Source: a virus
Virus record (IMG/VR): IMGVR_UViG_3300010392_000731
Span: 1-56,508 of that record
DNA: 56,508 bases
Strand: one strand, 5' to 3'
Made by a program: the position numbers and the translations under genes. Shown in pieces: positions 48,106-56,508 of this stretch. Numbering within the stretch: position 1 is the first letter of the stretch; every line of letters begins with the position of its first letter. Under the pieces are notes generated by a model. That model was not told the DNA's origin. It saw nothing but the letters and a program-made list of their open reading frames with translations, and did no database searches.

Positions 48106-49458
48106 TTACGCAGATGCGCAGACGAGGATCTTCAGGAGACGCTCTTCACGCAGGATGATACCTGCATACCACATGTTGTAGCTGAAGAAACCCTGAGTAG
48201 CGTAGGGGTTCGACAGTTCGATCTTACTCGGGGACTGAGCATGGAACTTGATCTTTCCGTGACCCTTCAGACCGACAGTAGCGAAGCTACCTTTGGTCGG
48301 GAAGAGGATAGGGAATACATCAAAGTAATCCAGTGCGTCAGTACCATCACCAGCAGCACCGTATACGTCACCAACACGATCCCATACACCAGTAACAGCG
48401 TCTTCACGACCAGTCGCAGCGGCAGCACCGGATGCGAAAGAAGTTACAGACAAAGTACCAGTGTAGTTATCGGTAGCTTCAGCAGGAACTGTAACAGCTC
48501 CCTGGCCAGCGTAGATAACAGCAGACTCAGATTCGATGAAACGAACATCCATCATGGCACCGATTTCGCCTTCAGCCAGGTTAGTGGCATCAGAGTACTT
48601 GTAAGCCGGTACGTAAACGTAGTCAGAACTATCACCTTCAACAGGAGTTGCAGCACCACCAGTACGACGAACTACGTCTTCCAGGTCGAACTTCACTTCC
48701 GGACCAACAATAGCGTAGAACGCCTTGTTGATGGTGCGAGTATCGATCTTGGTAGAACCAGAAACGATACTGGTGTTCTTGACAGCACGATTGCGAACCA
48801 ACTTCTTGACGCCTTTACGGATCAGGTTGTAGTTAACTTTCGAGTCGTTGTCATCGGTACCAGTTACAGTAGTAGTATCACCACCAACAGTAACGAGTGA
48901 AGTAGCCGTACCTACAAACATGGTGTTGGTAGTTGCCAGCATATCCAATTGGATGAGATCTTCAGCACGCTGGTTTGCCAGCTCACCGAGCTCTTCGCGG
49001 TAATGGACTTGAACTGCATCTTCAGCAAACATTTCCACTTCGTCGGTGTAATCGAGCATCTCGCCGTAACGGGCGAAATTGGTTTCGATAGTAACCTTCT
49101 TGATGGTTTGCTTGTTTACTGCGCCGGCGCCTTCAGCGAGAGTCGCACCAGCCAGGCCGTTAGACACGTCGAGAATGCTACGCGAGCTCAGGTAACCCTT
49201 TGCTGCGAAGTCTGCGTCGGTTCCGCCGTGTTGCGAATCCGGATCGAGTTGACGATCATAGATGTGCAGCCATTTGGAAACTTTGTAAGTTGTACCCATT
49301 TTCAGGGGCATAGATCTACGATCGGCCCATTGCGCATAAATCGCAACAGCGTTAGCGGCTTTTACGCCCGCTTTGTCGTAGTAATGAATTACCGTATTCT
49401 GCCCGTGGGTAGAATCACCGGTTTCCCGGTTGGTAGTGCCGTAAATATTGTCAACCAT
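48106..49458 (-). CDS. Major capsid protein, N4 gp56 type
   Basis: The 450-residue protein follows the N4-gp56 capsid family pattern: MPLKMGTTYKVSKWL near residue 50, TLAEGAGAVNKQTIKKVTIE near 105-125, FARYGEMLDYTDEVEMFAED near 128-147, then LGELANQRAEDLIQLDMLA. It ends in a beta-rich GFFSYNMWYAGIIL segment. It should have the HK97 fold and build the icosahedral head. Middle repeats of Thr/Gly (about 180-200) may be surface loops. It follows the scaffold gene by 25 bases and ends in a strong terminator. Confidence 0.85.
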   Translation of the reverse strand: MVDNIYGTTNRETGDSTHGQNTVIHYYDKAGVKAANAVAIYAQWADRRSMPLKMGTTYKVSKWLHIYDRQLDPDSQHGGTDADFAAKGYLSSRSILDVSNGLAGATLAEGAGAVNKQTIKKVTIETNFARYGEMLDYTDEVEMFAEDAVQVHYREELGELANQRAEDLIQLDMLATTNTMFVGTATSLVTVGGDTTTVTGTDDNDSKVNYNLIRKGVKKLVRNRAVKNTSIVSGSTKIDTRTINKAFYAIVGPEVKFDLEDVVRRTGGAATPVEGDSSDYVYVPAYKYSDATNLAEGEIGAMMDVRFIESESAVIYAGQGAVTVPAEATDNYTGTLSVTSFASGAAAATGREDAVTGVWDRVGDVYGAAGDGTDALDYFDVFPILFPTKGSFATVGLKGHGKIKFHAQSPSKIELSNPYATQGFFSYNMWYAGIILREERLLKILVCASA

Positions 49459-49483
49459 GATTGGTTACCTCAAATTCAAATTT

Positions 49484-50737
49484 TTAAATTGAGGAGTTTA
49501 GTTTTTTGTACCACTCCTCAAAAGCTTCATCGTCATCGTCTAAATAGTCGATAACACCTTTGCGGTCAGCTCTTGTTCCAGTGGAGGAAGCTGAACGCTT
49601 TCTGTTGGCTTGTGATGATGCCTTATCAAATTTGGAGTCTGCGGATTGTGCGTCTTCGTTCAGTTCGTCAACTTGCTTTTGACCGTTTTCCTTCTTGGTC
49701 TCAGCTTCTAACGCTACTCTGAACTGCTCGCCTGCAATCATGTAGTATTCAATATCTGACTTGGTATTTCCATCTAGCACTTTCATTTTCATCGCTGCCG
49801 GAGCGACTTTGTCGTATATCCCAGCTTTGATGTCGTTGTGCAATCCTGTAATGTAACTAGGATTTTTGGCAATTACTTGCCGAGATTCCGAATCCCACTG
49901 GTCATCAATGATATCCCTGGTGATAGGAAACTCTTCATCATTCCGTATTGTACTGATAACTTCGTCAATTTCCAGCGAAGTTTCGTCCTTTCCATAATTG
50001 GTAGGTAAATATGGAGCTGCAGTTTCATCCTCAGATGTGAGGTCATAAGAGTCGAGTTTGTTGTTCTCGAGTATCTTTTTTATAGCGCCTTTGTCGCCTT
50101 TCAGCGCATCCAGGGCTAGGTTCAGGTTGTCGTGAGTGACACCTTCCTGCTCCAAGGCAGAGATCATTTTCCGATACGGAGCAATCTTCTGCATTTTTTG
50201 GGTGTAATTAGCAGCCTGGCCGAATACCGTTTCGAACTGCTGCATGATTTCTTCTTGAGTGAATTCGAAGTCCTGGCCATTGGCACGGAACTTTACGGTT
50301 TCTGCAGAAGCTTCCTCGGCATCGCCTTCCTTGTCGTCAGCTTTATCTGCAGCCTTGTCAGGATCTTCATCCTCGTCATCAGCCTTCTTTTCATCCGGCT
50401 TCTTACCAGCGGCAACATCAGCTGCTTCATTGGCAGCGTCAATAGCGGCGTCAGCAGCTTTCTTGGTTTCAGCAGCTGCCTTTTCTACATCCGACAGTTC
50501 GTCATCATCGTTATCGTCGTCATTGGCCTGAAGGTTATCATCCAGTTCGCCATCGTCATTGTCATTCTTGGTTTCTTCTTCCTGTTTCTCTTCAATACGT
50601 GCGTGATCAGCCCCGTCGTCACGTTCTGGAAGATCCTCTTCAGCTACACCTTCTTCACGACGGATATCACGAATACCTTCAAGTGGATCGACATCGTTGT
50701 TCATGATGTCTTCTTCAGTGAGTTCGGGGGCGGGCAT
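49484..50737 (-). CDS. Scaffolding-like protein
   Basis: The 417-residue product is very acidic in its first half (DDNLQANDDDNDDDELSD and Ala/Lys/Asp/Glu helices to ~residue 140). A conserved-looking domain follows (TVKFRANGQDFEFTQEEIMQ), then a basic C-terminus near 375-395 (ANRKRSASSTGTRADRKG) that could bind the capsid protein. Composition and place between portal and capsid genes are those of podovirus scaffolds (N4 gp57 position). The DNA is repetitive in the acidic part. Confidence 0.75.
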   Translation of the reverse strand: MPAPELTEEDIMNNDVDPLEGIRDIRREEGVAEEDLPERDDGADHARIEEKQEEETKNDNDDGELDDNLQANDDDNDDDELSDVEKAAAETKKAADAAIDAANEAADVAAGKKPDEKKADDEDEDPDKAADKADDKEGDAEEASAETVKFRANGQDFEFTQEEIMQQFETVFGQAANYTQKMQKIAPYRKMISALEQEGVTHDNLNLALDALKGDKGAIKKILENNKLDSYDLTSEDETAAPYLPTNYGKDETSLEIDEVISTIRNDEEFPITRDIIDDQWDSESRQVIAKNPSYITGLHNDIKAGIYDKVAPAAMKMKVLDGNTKSDIEYYMIAGEQFRVALEAETKKENGQKQVDELNEDAQSADSKFDKASSQANRKRSASSTGTRADRKGVIDYLDDDDEAFEEWYKKLNSSI

Positions 50738-50738
50738 C

Positions 50739-51101
50739 TTAGTTCAACCCATTCAGTTGATCATTAGCTTCTTCAGCTTCGAGTTTCGCTAGTTCCGCTT
50801 CTTCTTCATCAGATAGAATCGGAGAAGTGGCAGCTTCATAATACTGCTCAATCATTTGAAGGTAGTATTTTAGGTTTGATGCAGCTATCAGATCTTCGAT
50901 AACACCCGGACGATGTCCTTTGTCCTTGATTTGCGGAACAGCCAGTAAAGATACAGAAGCCAGTACCTTTTCCTGCAAGAATCCTTCGGTTATAACTTTT
51001 TTGAAATCGCCATTACGTTGAAGTCTTTTCCAGGCTTCGCCCAGTACAACGGCGTGTTCCATGCTTTCGGTGATTAATTCGTCTTGTGCGGAATTGCTCA
51101 T
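50739..51101 (-). CDS. Hypothetical head-module protein, 120 residues
   Basis: A helical, acidic protein between portal and scaffold genes (ESMEHAVVLGEAWKRLQRNG, LKYYLQMIEQYYEAATSP, then SDEEEAELAKLEAEEA). It ends one base before the scaffold ATG region. No family recognised; N4 gp58 has the same relative place. Confidence 0.5.
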   Translation of the reverse strand: MSNSAQDELITESMEHAVVLGEAWKRLQRNGDFKKVITEGFLQEKVLASVSLLAVPQIKDKGHRPGVIEDLIAASNLKYYLQMIEQYYEAATSPILSDEEEAELAKLEAEEANDQLNGLN

Positions 51102-51163
51102 TTAGAGTTCCTGTAGTTAGTTGGTAAGGTAAAGTAGCCTGGATGATATAGCAAAGTAAACTA

Positions 51164-51183
51164 GCGCGTCAAGTAAGACGCGC
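51164..51183 (-). terminator. Hairpin just after the portal gene, possible weak terminator
   Basis: GCGCGTC (51164-51170) pairs perfectly with GACGCGC (51177-51183) around six bases, three bases after the portal stop. On the minus strand it is followed by TAGTTTACTTTGC, only partly T-rich. It may be a weak terminator or an RNA-stability element. Confidence 0.45.
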
Positions 51184-51186
51184 AAT

Positions 51187-53187
51187 TTATTGTGTAGATT
51201 GGCTAGAAGTTCGCTCCTTGCTGGCGTTATTTTGGGCATTTTGGGTAACAGCAGAACCATGCTTAAACGCCTCTTTCTGCATATCTTCGTTAAATTGTGT
51301 TCCATCCACCTTCCTGGTGAAATCCAAGTCAGTCATATCTGAATTGGAACTAAGCTCTCGTGTCTTAGCTCGAGCAAGGTCAGCTTGGGCAGATTTCATA
51401 TCCATATCTACGATGTTTTCTTGAGCTCTTGAATCACGCTCTTTGATCTCAGAGATAAGTTTCTGCATCTCAAGTTCCTTCATCTTCTCGACAAATGGGT
51501 CAGGCTCAGGCTTGTAATTAGCCATCTGAATTGCCAGGTCAGGCATTCTCTGCAGCTTGGCGATCTGGCTCATGATCAGATTACGCATACCTTGATCCAT
51601 CTCCGGGCCAAGAGTTTGTAGAAGGAAACTCAGCTTCTGAGCCTTGGCTTCATTATCTTCCGCGGTAGACACCTCTATTTCTATATCTACAGACCCATCC
51701 AGGTCATCGGGATGTGCTGGCACATACTCAGCGTTAGTAATGCGGATGACCTCTTCTTCGCTGAGAAACTCAGTGTTGTAGGCCATCCACTTACGCATCA
51801 AAGGTTTGATCAGGTTTTCGGCGATATTACGAACGATATCTACCCGGCGAACCGATACAGCATCCAGGACGCCTCCGGCTGCACGAGCTGTAGAACCAAG
51901 CTGGCTTCCCTGTATACCACCGGAGAAGGCCTTAACACCAAGCATAGACTCGGTCTCGTTGTTGTTTTGTTCCATAACGCTGAACACACTGTTCGGAATA
52001 GCGTTATAGCCACCTTCGTAGAAATCACCCTGGCTACCGTTGTACTCGAAGTTCTTACCGTTCAGGAAGCGTCGCTTGTTGATGGGGTCCAATGAACCAG
52101 TCCGCATTCCCTTTTGTGCATTATTGGAGTTGGCCATATTGTCAATGATACCGCGCTTGATGGCGGTATTCAGTTTCTGGTTGTCACCTACGAGTTCAGC
52201 TGCAGCTTCACCGTAGATCTTGAATGGGGTGCTGTTATTGGCCAGGACGAGAAAGGGAATTTTCTCATCCGGATACGGATTCGACTCGAGCTGCAGGATG
52301 ATATCCTCAACCCAGGTACAGATGATAGGTTCAGCTATACCATCGCCATCTACATCGTAGTTGCCCCAGTACTCATGAACCAGGAACTTCTTCCGCGGCT
52401 TGTCGACGAACTTGAATTCAGTCTCGTCCTCTTCTTCGTAGTCGGAATTATCGTAACCTTCACGGTCACCGATCTTCGCAGCCAGCTTCTTGAGGTTCTT
52501 GTACTTTTTGGTTTTCCGCAGTGTGCTCAGGTCCGACTCGTATCGATGGATAACGAACTGGGCCTTGTCCATGTCTCCTTCGCTGGTAGGATCCATGTAT
52601 ATGTCCTCAATCCGGCATACCTGTGCATGCGGCTTGTTGACTTTTACCTTCAGGCGTTTAACGATCTTCGTATCTACCTGGATAACGTTGCCCTGTAGGT
52701 CCATACCATATACTGGTACTTCTTCCTCGACCGTCTCGTCTTCGTAGTTCCAGGAGCACTTTGTAACTACCGTGCCTTCTGAGTAATGAAGCTTGATGAC
52801 GTCAGTCATAAATTTGTAGCGAGGGAAGTGCCGGCAGAACTGGTTGTTCAATACAATTTCATTTTGCTCAGCCAGAGGGCGGTCTTCGGCGGTAACAGGA
52901 CCGGCTTTGACAATGTCCGGGTCTGCTACGAAAGGATCTTTGATAGACGCATGCTGCCACTCGTCCTGTCGCTTGATGTCTCGAGATACAATCTCTGACT
53001 TGCCTTTTTGTTCGTTGCCGTACGGTTCTCCTTTATATTCTTTTCTCCAGCATTCAATCTTACCGACCATCTCCAGGCGTAAAGTATCCGCTGACCTCAT
53101 ATCCTCCTTGAGATCTTTTAGAATTTTTACTTTGGTAGGTTTTCTTCTAAACCCATCGGTTGCGATTTCTGCTGTTTCTTCGGTCAT
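51187..53187 (-). CDS. Portal protein, N4 type
   Basis: The 666-residue protein matches the pattern of large podovirus portals. It has an N-terminal helical segment, then SEIVSRDIKRQDEWQHASIKD (split here as SEIVSRDIKRQ and DEWQHAS), then YGEAAAELVGDNQKLNTAIK near 325-345. SQLGSTARAAGGVLDAVSVR near 430-450 precedes the segment NIAENLIKPLMRKWM. The C-terminal ~120 residues are a Gln/Lys/Ala-rich helix typical of a portal barrel or flexible tail. It forms the dodecameric DNA gateway and docks the packaging motor. N4 gp59 is the counterpart by position. The terminase lies outside the window. Confidence 0.8.
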   Translation of the reverse strand: MTEETAEIATDGFRRKPTKVKILKDLKEDMRSADTLRLEMVGKIECWRKEYKGEPYGNEQKGKSEIVSRDIKRQDEWQHASIKDPFVADPDIVKAGPVTAEDRPLAEQNEIVLNNQFCRHFPRYKFMTDVIKLHYSEGTVVTKCSWNYEDETVEEEVPVYGMDLQGNVIQVDTKIVKRLKVKVNKPHAQVCRIEDIYMDPTSEGDMDKAQFVIHRYESDLSTLRKTKKYKNLKKLAAKIGDREGYDNSDYEEEDETEFKFVDKPRKKFLVHEYWGNYDVDGDGIAEPIICTWVEDIILQLESNPYPDEKIPFLVLANNSTPFKIYGEAAAELVGDNQKLNTAIKRGIIDNMANSNNAQKGMRTGSLDPINKRRFLNGKNFEYNGSQGDFYEGGYNAIPNSVFSVMEQNNNETESMLGVKAFSGGIQGSQLGSTARAAGGVLDAVSVRRVDIVRNIAENLIKPLMRKWMAYNTEFLSEEEVIRITNAEYVPAHPDDLDGSVDIEIEVSTAEDNEAKAQKLSFLLQTLGPEMDQGMRNLIMSQIAKLQRMPDLAIQMANYKPEPDPFVEKMKELEMQKLISEIKERDSRAQENIVDMDMKSAQADLARAKTRELSSNSDMTDLDFTRKVDGTQFNEDMQKEAFKHGSAVTQNAQNNASKERTSSQSTQ

Positions 53188-53190
53188 GGG

Positions 53191-53385
53191 TTATCCTTTC
53201 GAGTATTTCATTTTGAACCATACGTTAAATGCAAATGTGGCTACACCTAAACAGATACCGACTAAAACGCCGATTATGCCCCATTCATCTACTGTAAGTC
53301 CCATCCAGACTGCTGCCCCAGACGCTGTATAGCTGGCTACTGTTCCTATTTCATCCACTCTGTGTAGTCCTACTTTAGTTAGCAT
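53191..53385 (-). CDS. Holin-like protein, 64 residues
   Basis: Two hydrophobic segments, VASYTASGAAVWMGL and WGIIGVLVGICLGVATFAF, are followed by a basic tail (NVWFKMKYSKG). The pattern T-x-x-E-W-G-x-I-G-x-x-x-G and the K-rich end resemble small class II holins next to phage endolysins. It is the last gene of the lysis block, before portal. It would form the inner-membrane hole. Confidence 0.65.
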   Translation of the reverse strand: MLTKVGLHRVDEIGTVASYTASGAAVWMGLTVDEWGIIGVLVGICLGVATFAFNVWFKMKYSKG

Positions 53386-53731
53386 TATCGTTATCCTGTA
53401 GTCTTTCGATCTCCTTATTGAAATCGATTATACAGTCGCGGTAATACTTTGTCTGGCTTTTCTGTCCTTTAATGTATCGAATAATTTCCTGATTGTTGAT
53501 TCCGGCGTTACCGTAGTGTTGTGGTGTAAAACCTACCCAAGCAATACCATCATCAGAAAATATGGCTCTGGGCTTTACTGTGAGCATGTGAACTGCAGGA
53601 GGACTTGGGTAATCCGGGCAAGTGACCTTCGTGTAGGCTAACTTTGTCTGGACAACTACTTCCGGTTGGAATAGTGAGCAGCCTGTGATTAGGAAAACGC
53701 TAAGGAGCAGTAAGAGATTCGATTTCATCAA
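53375..53731 (-). CDS. Outer-membrane lipoprotein, probable o-spanin
   Basis: A signal sequence MMKSNLLLLLSVFL with lipobox ITGC (Cys18) precedes a ~100-residue mature part with a Pro-rich stretch (CPDYPSPPAVHML) and a short C-terminal coiled coil (CIIDFNKEIERLQ). The gene starts 32 bases inside the i-spanin-like gene, as in overlapping Rz/Rz1 pairs. It is longer than most Rz1 proteins. Together the pair should fuse inner and outer membranes at lysis. Confidence 0.7.
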   Translation of the reverse strand: MMKSNLLLLLSVFLITGCSLFQPEVVVQTKLAYTKVTCPDYPSPPAVHMLTVKPRAIFSDDGIAWVGFTPQHYGNAGINNQEIIRYIKGQKSQTKYYRDCIIDFNKEIERLQDNDNAN

Positions 53732-54074
53732 ACACCTGTTGTGTTTTCTTAATCATTAAGTTTTCGATCAGTCCGGGTTTCTTCGTGATCAGCTTTGCAA
53801 AGTCATGATCTTGGAATAGATCGCGCATTTTGTCAATCTGTTTACGAGCTTCGTCCCTTTCTTTGACAATTATAATTGACTTAGCCTGGTACTCTGACAA
53901 TTGTACTTGCATAAGATCGTTGGAGATCTTCTCAGTCTTGGCGGTAGTCTCAGCGGCTTCTTGCTTGACTGCAGCAACAACGAGAGCCTTCTCGAGCCCC
54001 TGGACTTTGAACGTTTGCCAGGTCAACGCTAAGACCAGAACTCCTATTATTACACCTGCTGCTTTAAGAAACAT
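53700..54074 (-). CDS. Inner-membrane spanin, Rz-like
   Basis: The 124-residue product has one N-terminal membrane helix (LKAAGVIIGVLVLALTWQTF) and a long periplasmic coiled coil (AAVKQEAAETTAKTEKISND, KERDEARKQIDKMRDLF). ATG 54074 was chosen so that the membrane helix is at the N-terminus; a longer frame reaches 54125. It overlaps the lipoprotein gene downstream and the 57-residue membrane protein gene upstream. Confidence 0.75.
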   Translation of the reverse strand: MFLKAAGVIIGVLVLALTWQTFKVQGLEKALVVAAVKQEAAETTAKTEKISNDLMQVQLSEYQAKSIIIVKERDEARKQIDKMRDLFQDHDFAKLITKKPGLIENLMIKKTQQVFDEIESLTAP

Positions 54075-54237
54075 AGTCTTTACCTTTTTGTTTGACGTCG
54101 TGGTATGCGTAGTTGGCCAGGGCACCGAGTGTGACAGTACCGTAGGCCAATCCGTCTATCCACGCATTCGCCACAGCCAACATGGCGAAGAGTATCACCA
54201 GGGTCGTCTGCAGGAATTTGGTGCTATGGAAGTTCAT
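54064..54237 (-). CDS. 57-residue membrane protein of the lysis block
   Basis: The product has two hydrophobic segments, FLQTTLVILFAMLAVANAW and LAYGTVTLGALANYAY, joined by IDG, and a basic C-terminus KQKGKD. The I-D-G-x-x-Y-G-T turn is seen in a class of small phage membrane proteins near endolysins, often called holins. It overlaps the endolysin gene by 14 bases and the spanin gene by 11. It may be the holin or its inhibitor, with the 64-residue protein as the other member. Confidence 0.6.
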   Translation of the reverse strand: MNFHSTKFLQTTLVILFAMLAVANAWIDGLAYGTVTLGALANYAYHDVKQKGKDYVS

Positions 54238-54709
54238 GGAACACGCAGTCGAGAAACTTCTGCCACTTGAACCCGGTACCAGGATCTACCTTCCGGCCTG
54301 GCGAGATATCAGAGTGTCGAACTACCTTCTCTCGAGGAATGTTGTAAGCAACTACCCAGCTTCGGACGGCTGCAACTCCAGCATCGAACTGTTCGAAGGT
54401 GACATAGTCACCCTTGATTGCTTCCAGGAATGTGGCGTAATCGTGATGACCTTCAACCAGAAACTCGATACCGAGTGAATTGCTATTGTATCCTTTCGCA
54501 TGGTAGGCGCCTTGATCATCATCCCGGCAAATGAAGGTATCACCTTTACCATCGACCAGTGCGTGTGCGGACAGACCGATCTTCTCCAGGAAGTCGGTAG
54601 CATGTATCGGCTGAGGATCCAGCAGAAACTCTGCCATGGAGTGAACAACGACCATCCGGGGAAAACTATGGCTGGCACCGTTTTCATTTGGGGTGAGTAC
54701 GATACTCAT
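54224..54709 (-). CDS. Endolysin, N-acetylmuramoyl-L-alanine amidase (Amidase_2)
   Basis: The 161-residue protein shows the zinc amidase pattern: VVVHSM (H23), DGKGDTFICRDDDQGAYHAK, NSNSLGIEFL (near 75-84), VVRHSDISPGRKVDPG (H132, K140, D142). H23, H132 and D142 are the likely zinc ligands, as in T7 lysozyme-type amidases. It cleaves the amide between muramic acid and L-Ala. There is no signal peptide, so a holin must release it. The ATG overlaps the upstream stop by one base. Confidence 0.9.
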   Translation of the reverse strand: MSIVLTPNENGASHSFPRMVVVHSMAEFLLDPQPIHATDFLEKIGLSAHALVDGKGDTFICRDDDQGAYHAKGYNSNSLGIEFLVEGHHDYATFLEAIKGDYVTFEQFDAGVAAVRSWVVAYNIPREKVVRHSDISPGRKVDPGTGFKWQKFLDCVFHELP

Positions 54710-55080
54710 TACTTAATACCCGAGATGAACCACTCAACATACTTTATGTCAGAGGGCTTAATATTGATGTAATCGTCCAGGAGAGCTACTGGTATCTTGG
54801 TGATCTTCAGATCAATCTCGTCGTCGAGCATTGCATTCAGATCTTTCTTGAACGTATCTTCGGCTTCAGTATCTGCGAAGTTATAATGAGTATTTTCCTC
54901 ATTCAGTGTGCCGTGCTTTTCAGCCAGCTTTACACGTCTTGCATCAAATCCATCGATACTTTCCTGAGTTGTTTTCATTAACTGGCTAACTTTGTATGCC
55001 GTCGACAACTTCATTTCGGTCGTATCAATATCCTTTAAGATTGATACTGCAGTGACTAGAAGGGATACTTTGACTTTCAT
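54709..55080 (-). CDS. Hypothetical protein, 123 residues
   Basis: A helical protein (MKVKVSLLVTAVSILKDIDT, YKVSQLMKTTQESIDGFDAR) of a kind often found near phage lysis or tail genes; the length and helix pattern recall DUF1617, but this is uncertain. It starts behind AGGAGTAATCC and is coupled to the endolysin gene. The 62 bases before it have no visible feature. Confidence 0.5.
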   Translation of the reverse strand: MKVKVSLLVTAVSILKDIDTTEMKLSTAYKVSQLMKTTQESIDGFDARRVKLAEKHGTLNEENTHYNFADTEAEDTFKKDLNAMLDDEIDLKITKIPVALLDDYINIKPSDIKYVEWFISGIK

Positions 55081-55142
55081 GGATTACTCCTATTGGTTGG
55101 TAATTCGCGTAGTATACTGAACTTTACCAAATAGTCCAAATA

Positions 55143-55652
55143 TTAATCTGTCATGAAGCCACGGTAGTACAGAATGGCGTACTCTACATCGGTACTGGAA
55201 GAATTCCAAAGCGCTCTGAAATCCTGATTAGTCGGCTCCAAAGGAATCAGCGTCTGGAACATAATGGCGTCAGTACCTGTAATCGCTCCGTCATGATCAG
55301 AAGCAAACCAAGCAAGAGAATTATCTTCTAGGTCTTGACTCGCAGTTCCATCGCCCTCTGTAACGTAGACTTGCAGTCCGGCAGTGTTACTATCAGTTGT
55401 ACTTACCCCCATCCTCACACTAACAAGTAACATCGTCGCTTCTGCAGGTATATCATCCATTTCAGCCCAGATATTGTCAGCCCCGCTACCTGTCGGGCCA
55501 ATCGTTTCCCAAGTATTTTTTGTCAGTATACTGACTAGGTTAATGCTCGCCCTAGCAGCAACATCACCATCAATGATCTGGGCATTACCAGCACGAACGT
55601 GGCCAGTCACTACAGCAGGATAGCTTACACTTTGGGGAGTTAAATAACTCAT
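55143..55652 (-). CDS. Virion surface protein, 169 residues
   Basis: A beta-rich product (AQIIDGDVAARASINLVSIL, TMLLVSVRMGVSTTDSN, VEYAILYYRGF) that overlaps the tail-fibre-like gene by four bases. It resembles a small jelly-roll or fibre-tip-associated protein. Family not recognised. Confidence 0.5.
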   Translation of the reverse strand: MSYLTPQSVSYPAVVTGHVRAGNAQIIDGDVAARASINLVSILTKNTWETIGPTGSGADNIWAEMDDIPAEATMLLVSVRMGVSTTDSNTAGLQVYVTEGDGTASQDLEDNSLAWFASDHDGAITGTDAIMFQTLIPLEPTNQDFRALWNSSSTDVEYAILYYRGFMTD

Positions 55653-56508
55653 ACGATTAACCAGTTAGTTCCATCAGATATTAGCGTGATGGATGAATAT
55701 TGTGAAGTCAAGTCGAATGTAGTTGCCCCATCAATAGTTTCCGAAGCATTTCCATCTACTGTGACTGTGCCTGTTGCACCAGTCTTCTTCACTATGATTG
55801 TATCGTTTACACTGTGGCCGCTCGGCAAGGTAATAGTCACCGTGCCAGTGTTGCTGGCAACAACGAAATCACCTGCGACTGCCGTGTAGCTGGTGCCGGT
55901 CTGTAGAGTATACGTCCAGGGAGATCCGCCACCTCCAGCTGATACATCTACAGTTACTCCATTCAGACGAGCGTTAAAGGCCCCGGCTGCTGTAATCCAT
56001 AAGTCTCCATCAACAGGAGTGGTCGGAGCTACGCCTTCGGCTATGTTAAACCCTGCTCTGGTCGCTGTACTGGCAGAAGTTAACAATGCTCCCGAAAACG
56101 TAGCGTCTTGGGAAGTGTCATCGATAGTTATAGCGGTGGTATTACCTGCGATAATGGTGAGATTATGGGCTGAAGTTGTTCCAACACCGCCAACAGTATC
56201 CGTAGAATATACGACATTGGTTACGCTGTTGGTTGTGTCTGTTAATGTTAGTGTCGGTGTAGCCGCTTTAGATAGCGTTACATTACCTCCAAAGGTAGCG
56301 TCTCGGGCAGAGTCTATCTGTAGAGCATCCCCAACACCACTGACAAGTATCCTAAAATAGTCTCCTGAATTAACAGCTTGTAGCTGGTAACCTCTGGTTG
56401 TGTTGTTCAGCTCTAGTGTAGCTTGTGCTGTTGAAAGCTCTACACTACCTGCAAAGGTAGCGTTCTGTGAGGTGCCATCAAGAGTCAACGCAGTGGTTCC
56501 GTTTGTGA
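55649..56508 (-). CDS. Tail fibre-like protein, C-terminal part
   Basis: The frame is open to the window edge, so the N-terminus is missing; about 286 residues are visible. The first part has repeats of the type LTLDGTSQNATFAG, LQIDSARDATFGG and ITIDDTSQDATFSG, each followed by a strand-rich stretch, as in trimeric beta-helical fibres. A DGDLWITAAGAFNARLNG element and a Thr/Val-rich TITLPSGHSVNDTIIVKK domain close the chain, similar to fibre tips. Role: host attachment. Confidence 0.65.
   Translation of the reverse strand, partial: TNGTTALTLDGTSQNATFAGSVELSTAQATLELNNTTRGYQLQAVNSGDYFRILVSGVGDALQIDSARDATFGGNVTLSKAATPTLTLTDTTNSVTNVVYSTDTVGGVGTTSAHNLTIIAGNTTAITIDDTSQDATFSGALLTSASTATRAGFNIAEGVAPTTPVDGDLWITAAGAFNARLNGVTVDVSAGGGGSPWTYTLQTGTSYTAVAGDFVVASNTGTVTITLPSGHSVNDTIIVKKTGATGTVTVDGNASETIDGATTFDLTSQYSSITLISDGTNWLIV

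Noticed and set aside
21536-56508. Many plus-strand open frames in the late arm, for example at 35,261-36,082 and 52,114-52,698
   Set aside because: They lie antisense to long, motif-bearing minus-strand genes and show Ser/Leu-rich shadow composition.

Overview
The window is most of a lytic, tailed (probably podovirus-type) bacteriophage genome of a Gram-negative host. The host type follows from the lysis block: Amidase_2 endolysin, holin candidates, and an inner-membrane spanin with an outer-membrane lipoprotein. No integrase, repressor, CRISPR array or insertion sequence was seen. The gene set and its two-armed convergent layout resemble Escherichia phage N4 and the Schitoviridae: an N4-gp56-type capsid protein, an N4-type portal, helicase / AAA+ / primase / family A polymerase / RecB-like nuclease / Sak4 / SSB in that order, and a T7-like single-subunit RNA polymerase encoded among the virion genes. 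It is clearly not a standard member, because the RNA polymerase is about 1000 residues rather than about 3500.

Positions 1-21,490 are on the plus strand and hold the early/middle arm. It is extremely compact, with chains of ATGA/GTGA start-stop overlaps and many proteins of 26-90 residues, several with Cys pairs. It carries nucleotide metabolism genes (DUF5664 hydrolase, MazG-like hydrolase, ThyX) and replication/recombination genes (metallophosphoesterase, SF1 helicase, MoxR-like AAA+ with partner, DUF3987-AEP primase, GIY-YIG-like protein, a DNA polymerase A split into separate exonuclease and polymerase genes, PD-(D/E)XK nuclease, Sak4-like ATPase, SSB). It also has one tRNA-Asn, two exported proteins and three stretches with strong RNA structure: 4321-4587, 6853-6896 and 20271-20579.

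A hairpin at 21,506-21,530 separates the convergent arms. Positions 21,536-56,508 are on the minus strand and are read from right to left. Transcription passes through a tail-fibre-like protein (cut by the window edge), the lysis block, portal, scaffold and major capsid protein followed by a strong terminator. It then passes through two beta-propeller proteins with a shared N-terminus, a tail-type protein, an acyl carrier protein with a ketosynthase, a Calx-beta-containing protein with hydrophobic segments, and a set of large internal virion proteins. The virion RNA polymerase lies in this set directly behind a 912-residue partner. Beta-rich virion proteins and a 1280-residue protein with an HExxH peptidase motif complete the arm. 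Terminase and the first early genes are not in the window.

The most unusual items are: (1) the short virion-type RNA polymerase, apparently separated from its N-terminal ejection part; (2) an acyl carrier protein and a compact beta-ketoacyl synthase with an intact Cys-His-His-Lys set inside the structural operon; (3) two unidentified structured RNAs, one with an intramolecular kissing-loop, and an H-type pseudoknot; (4) the split DNA polymerase with a Tyr-Asp-Ser motif C.
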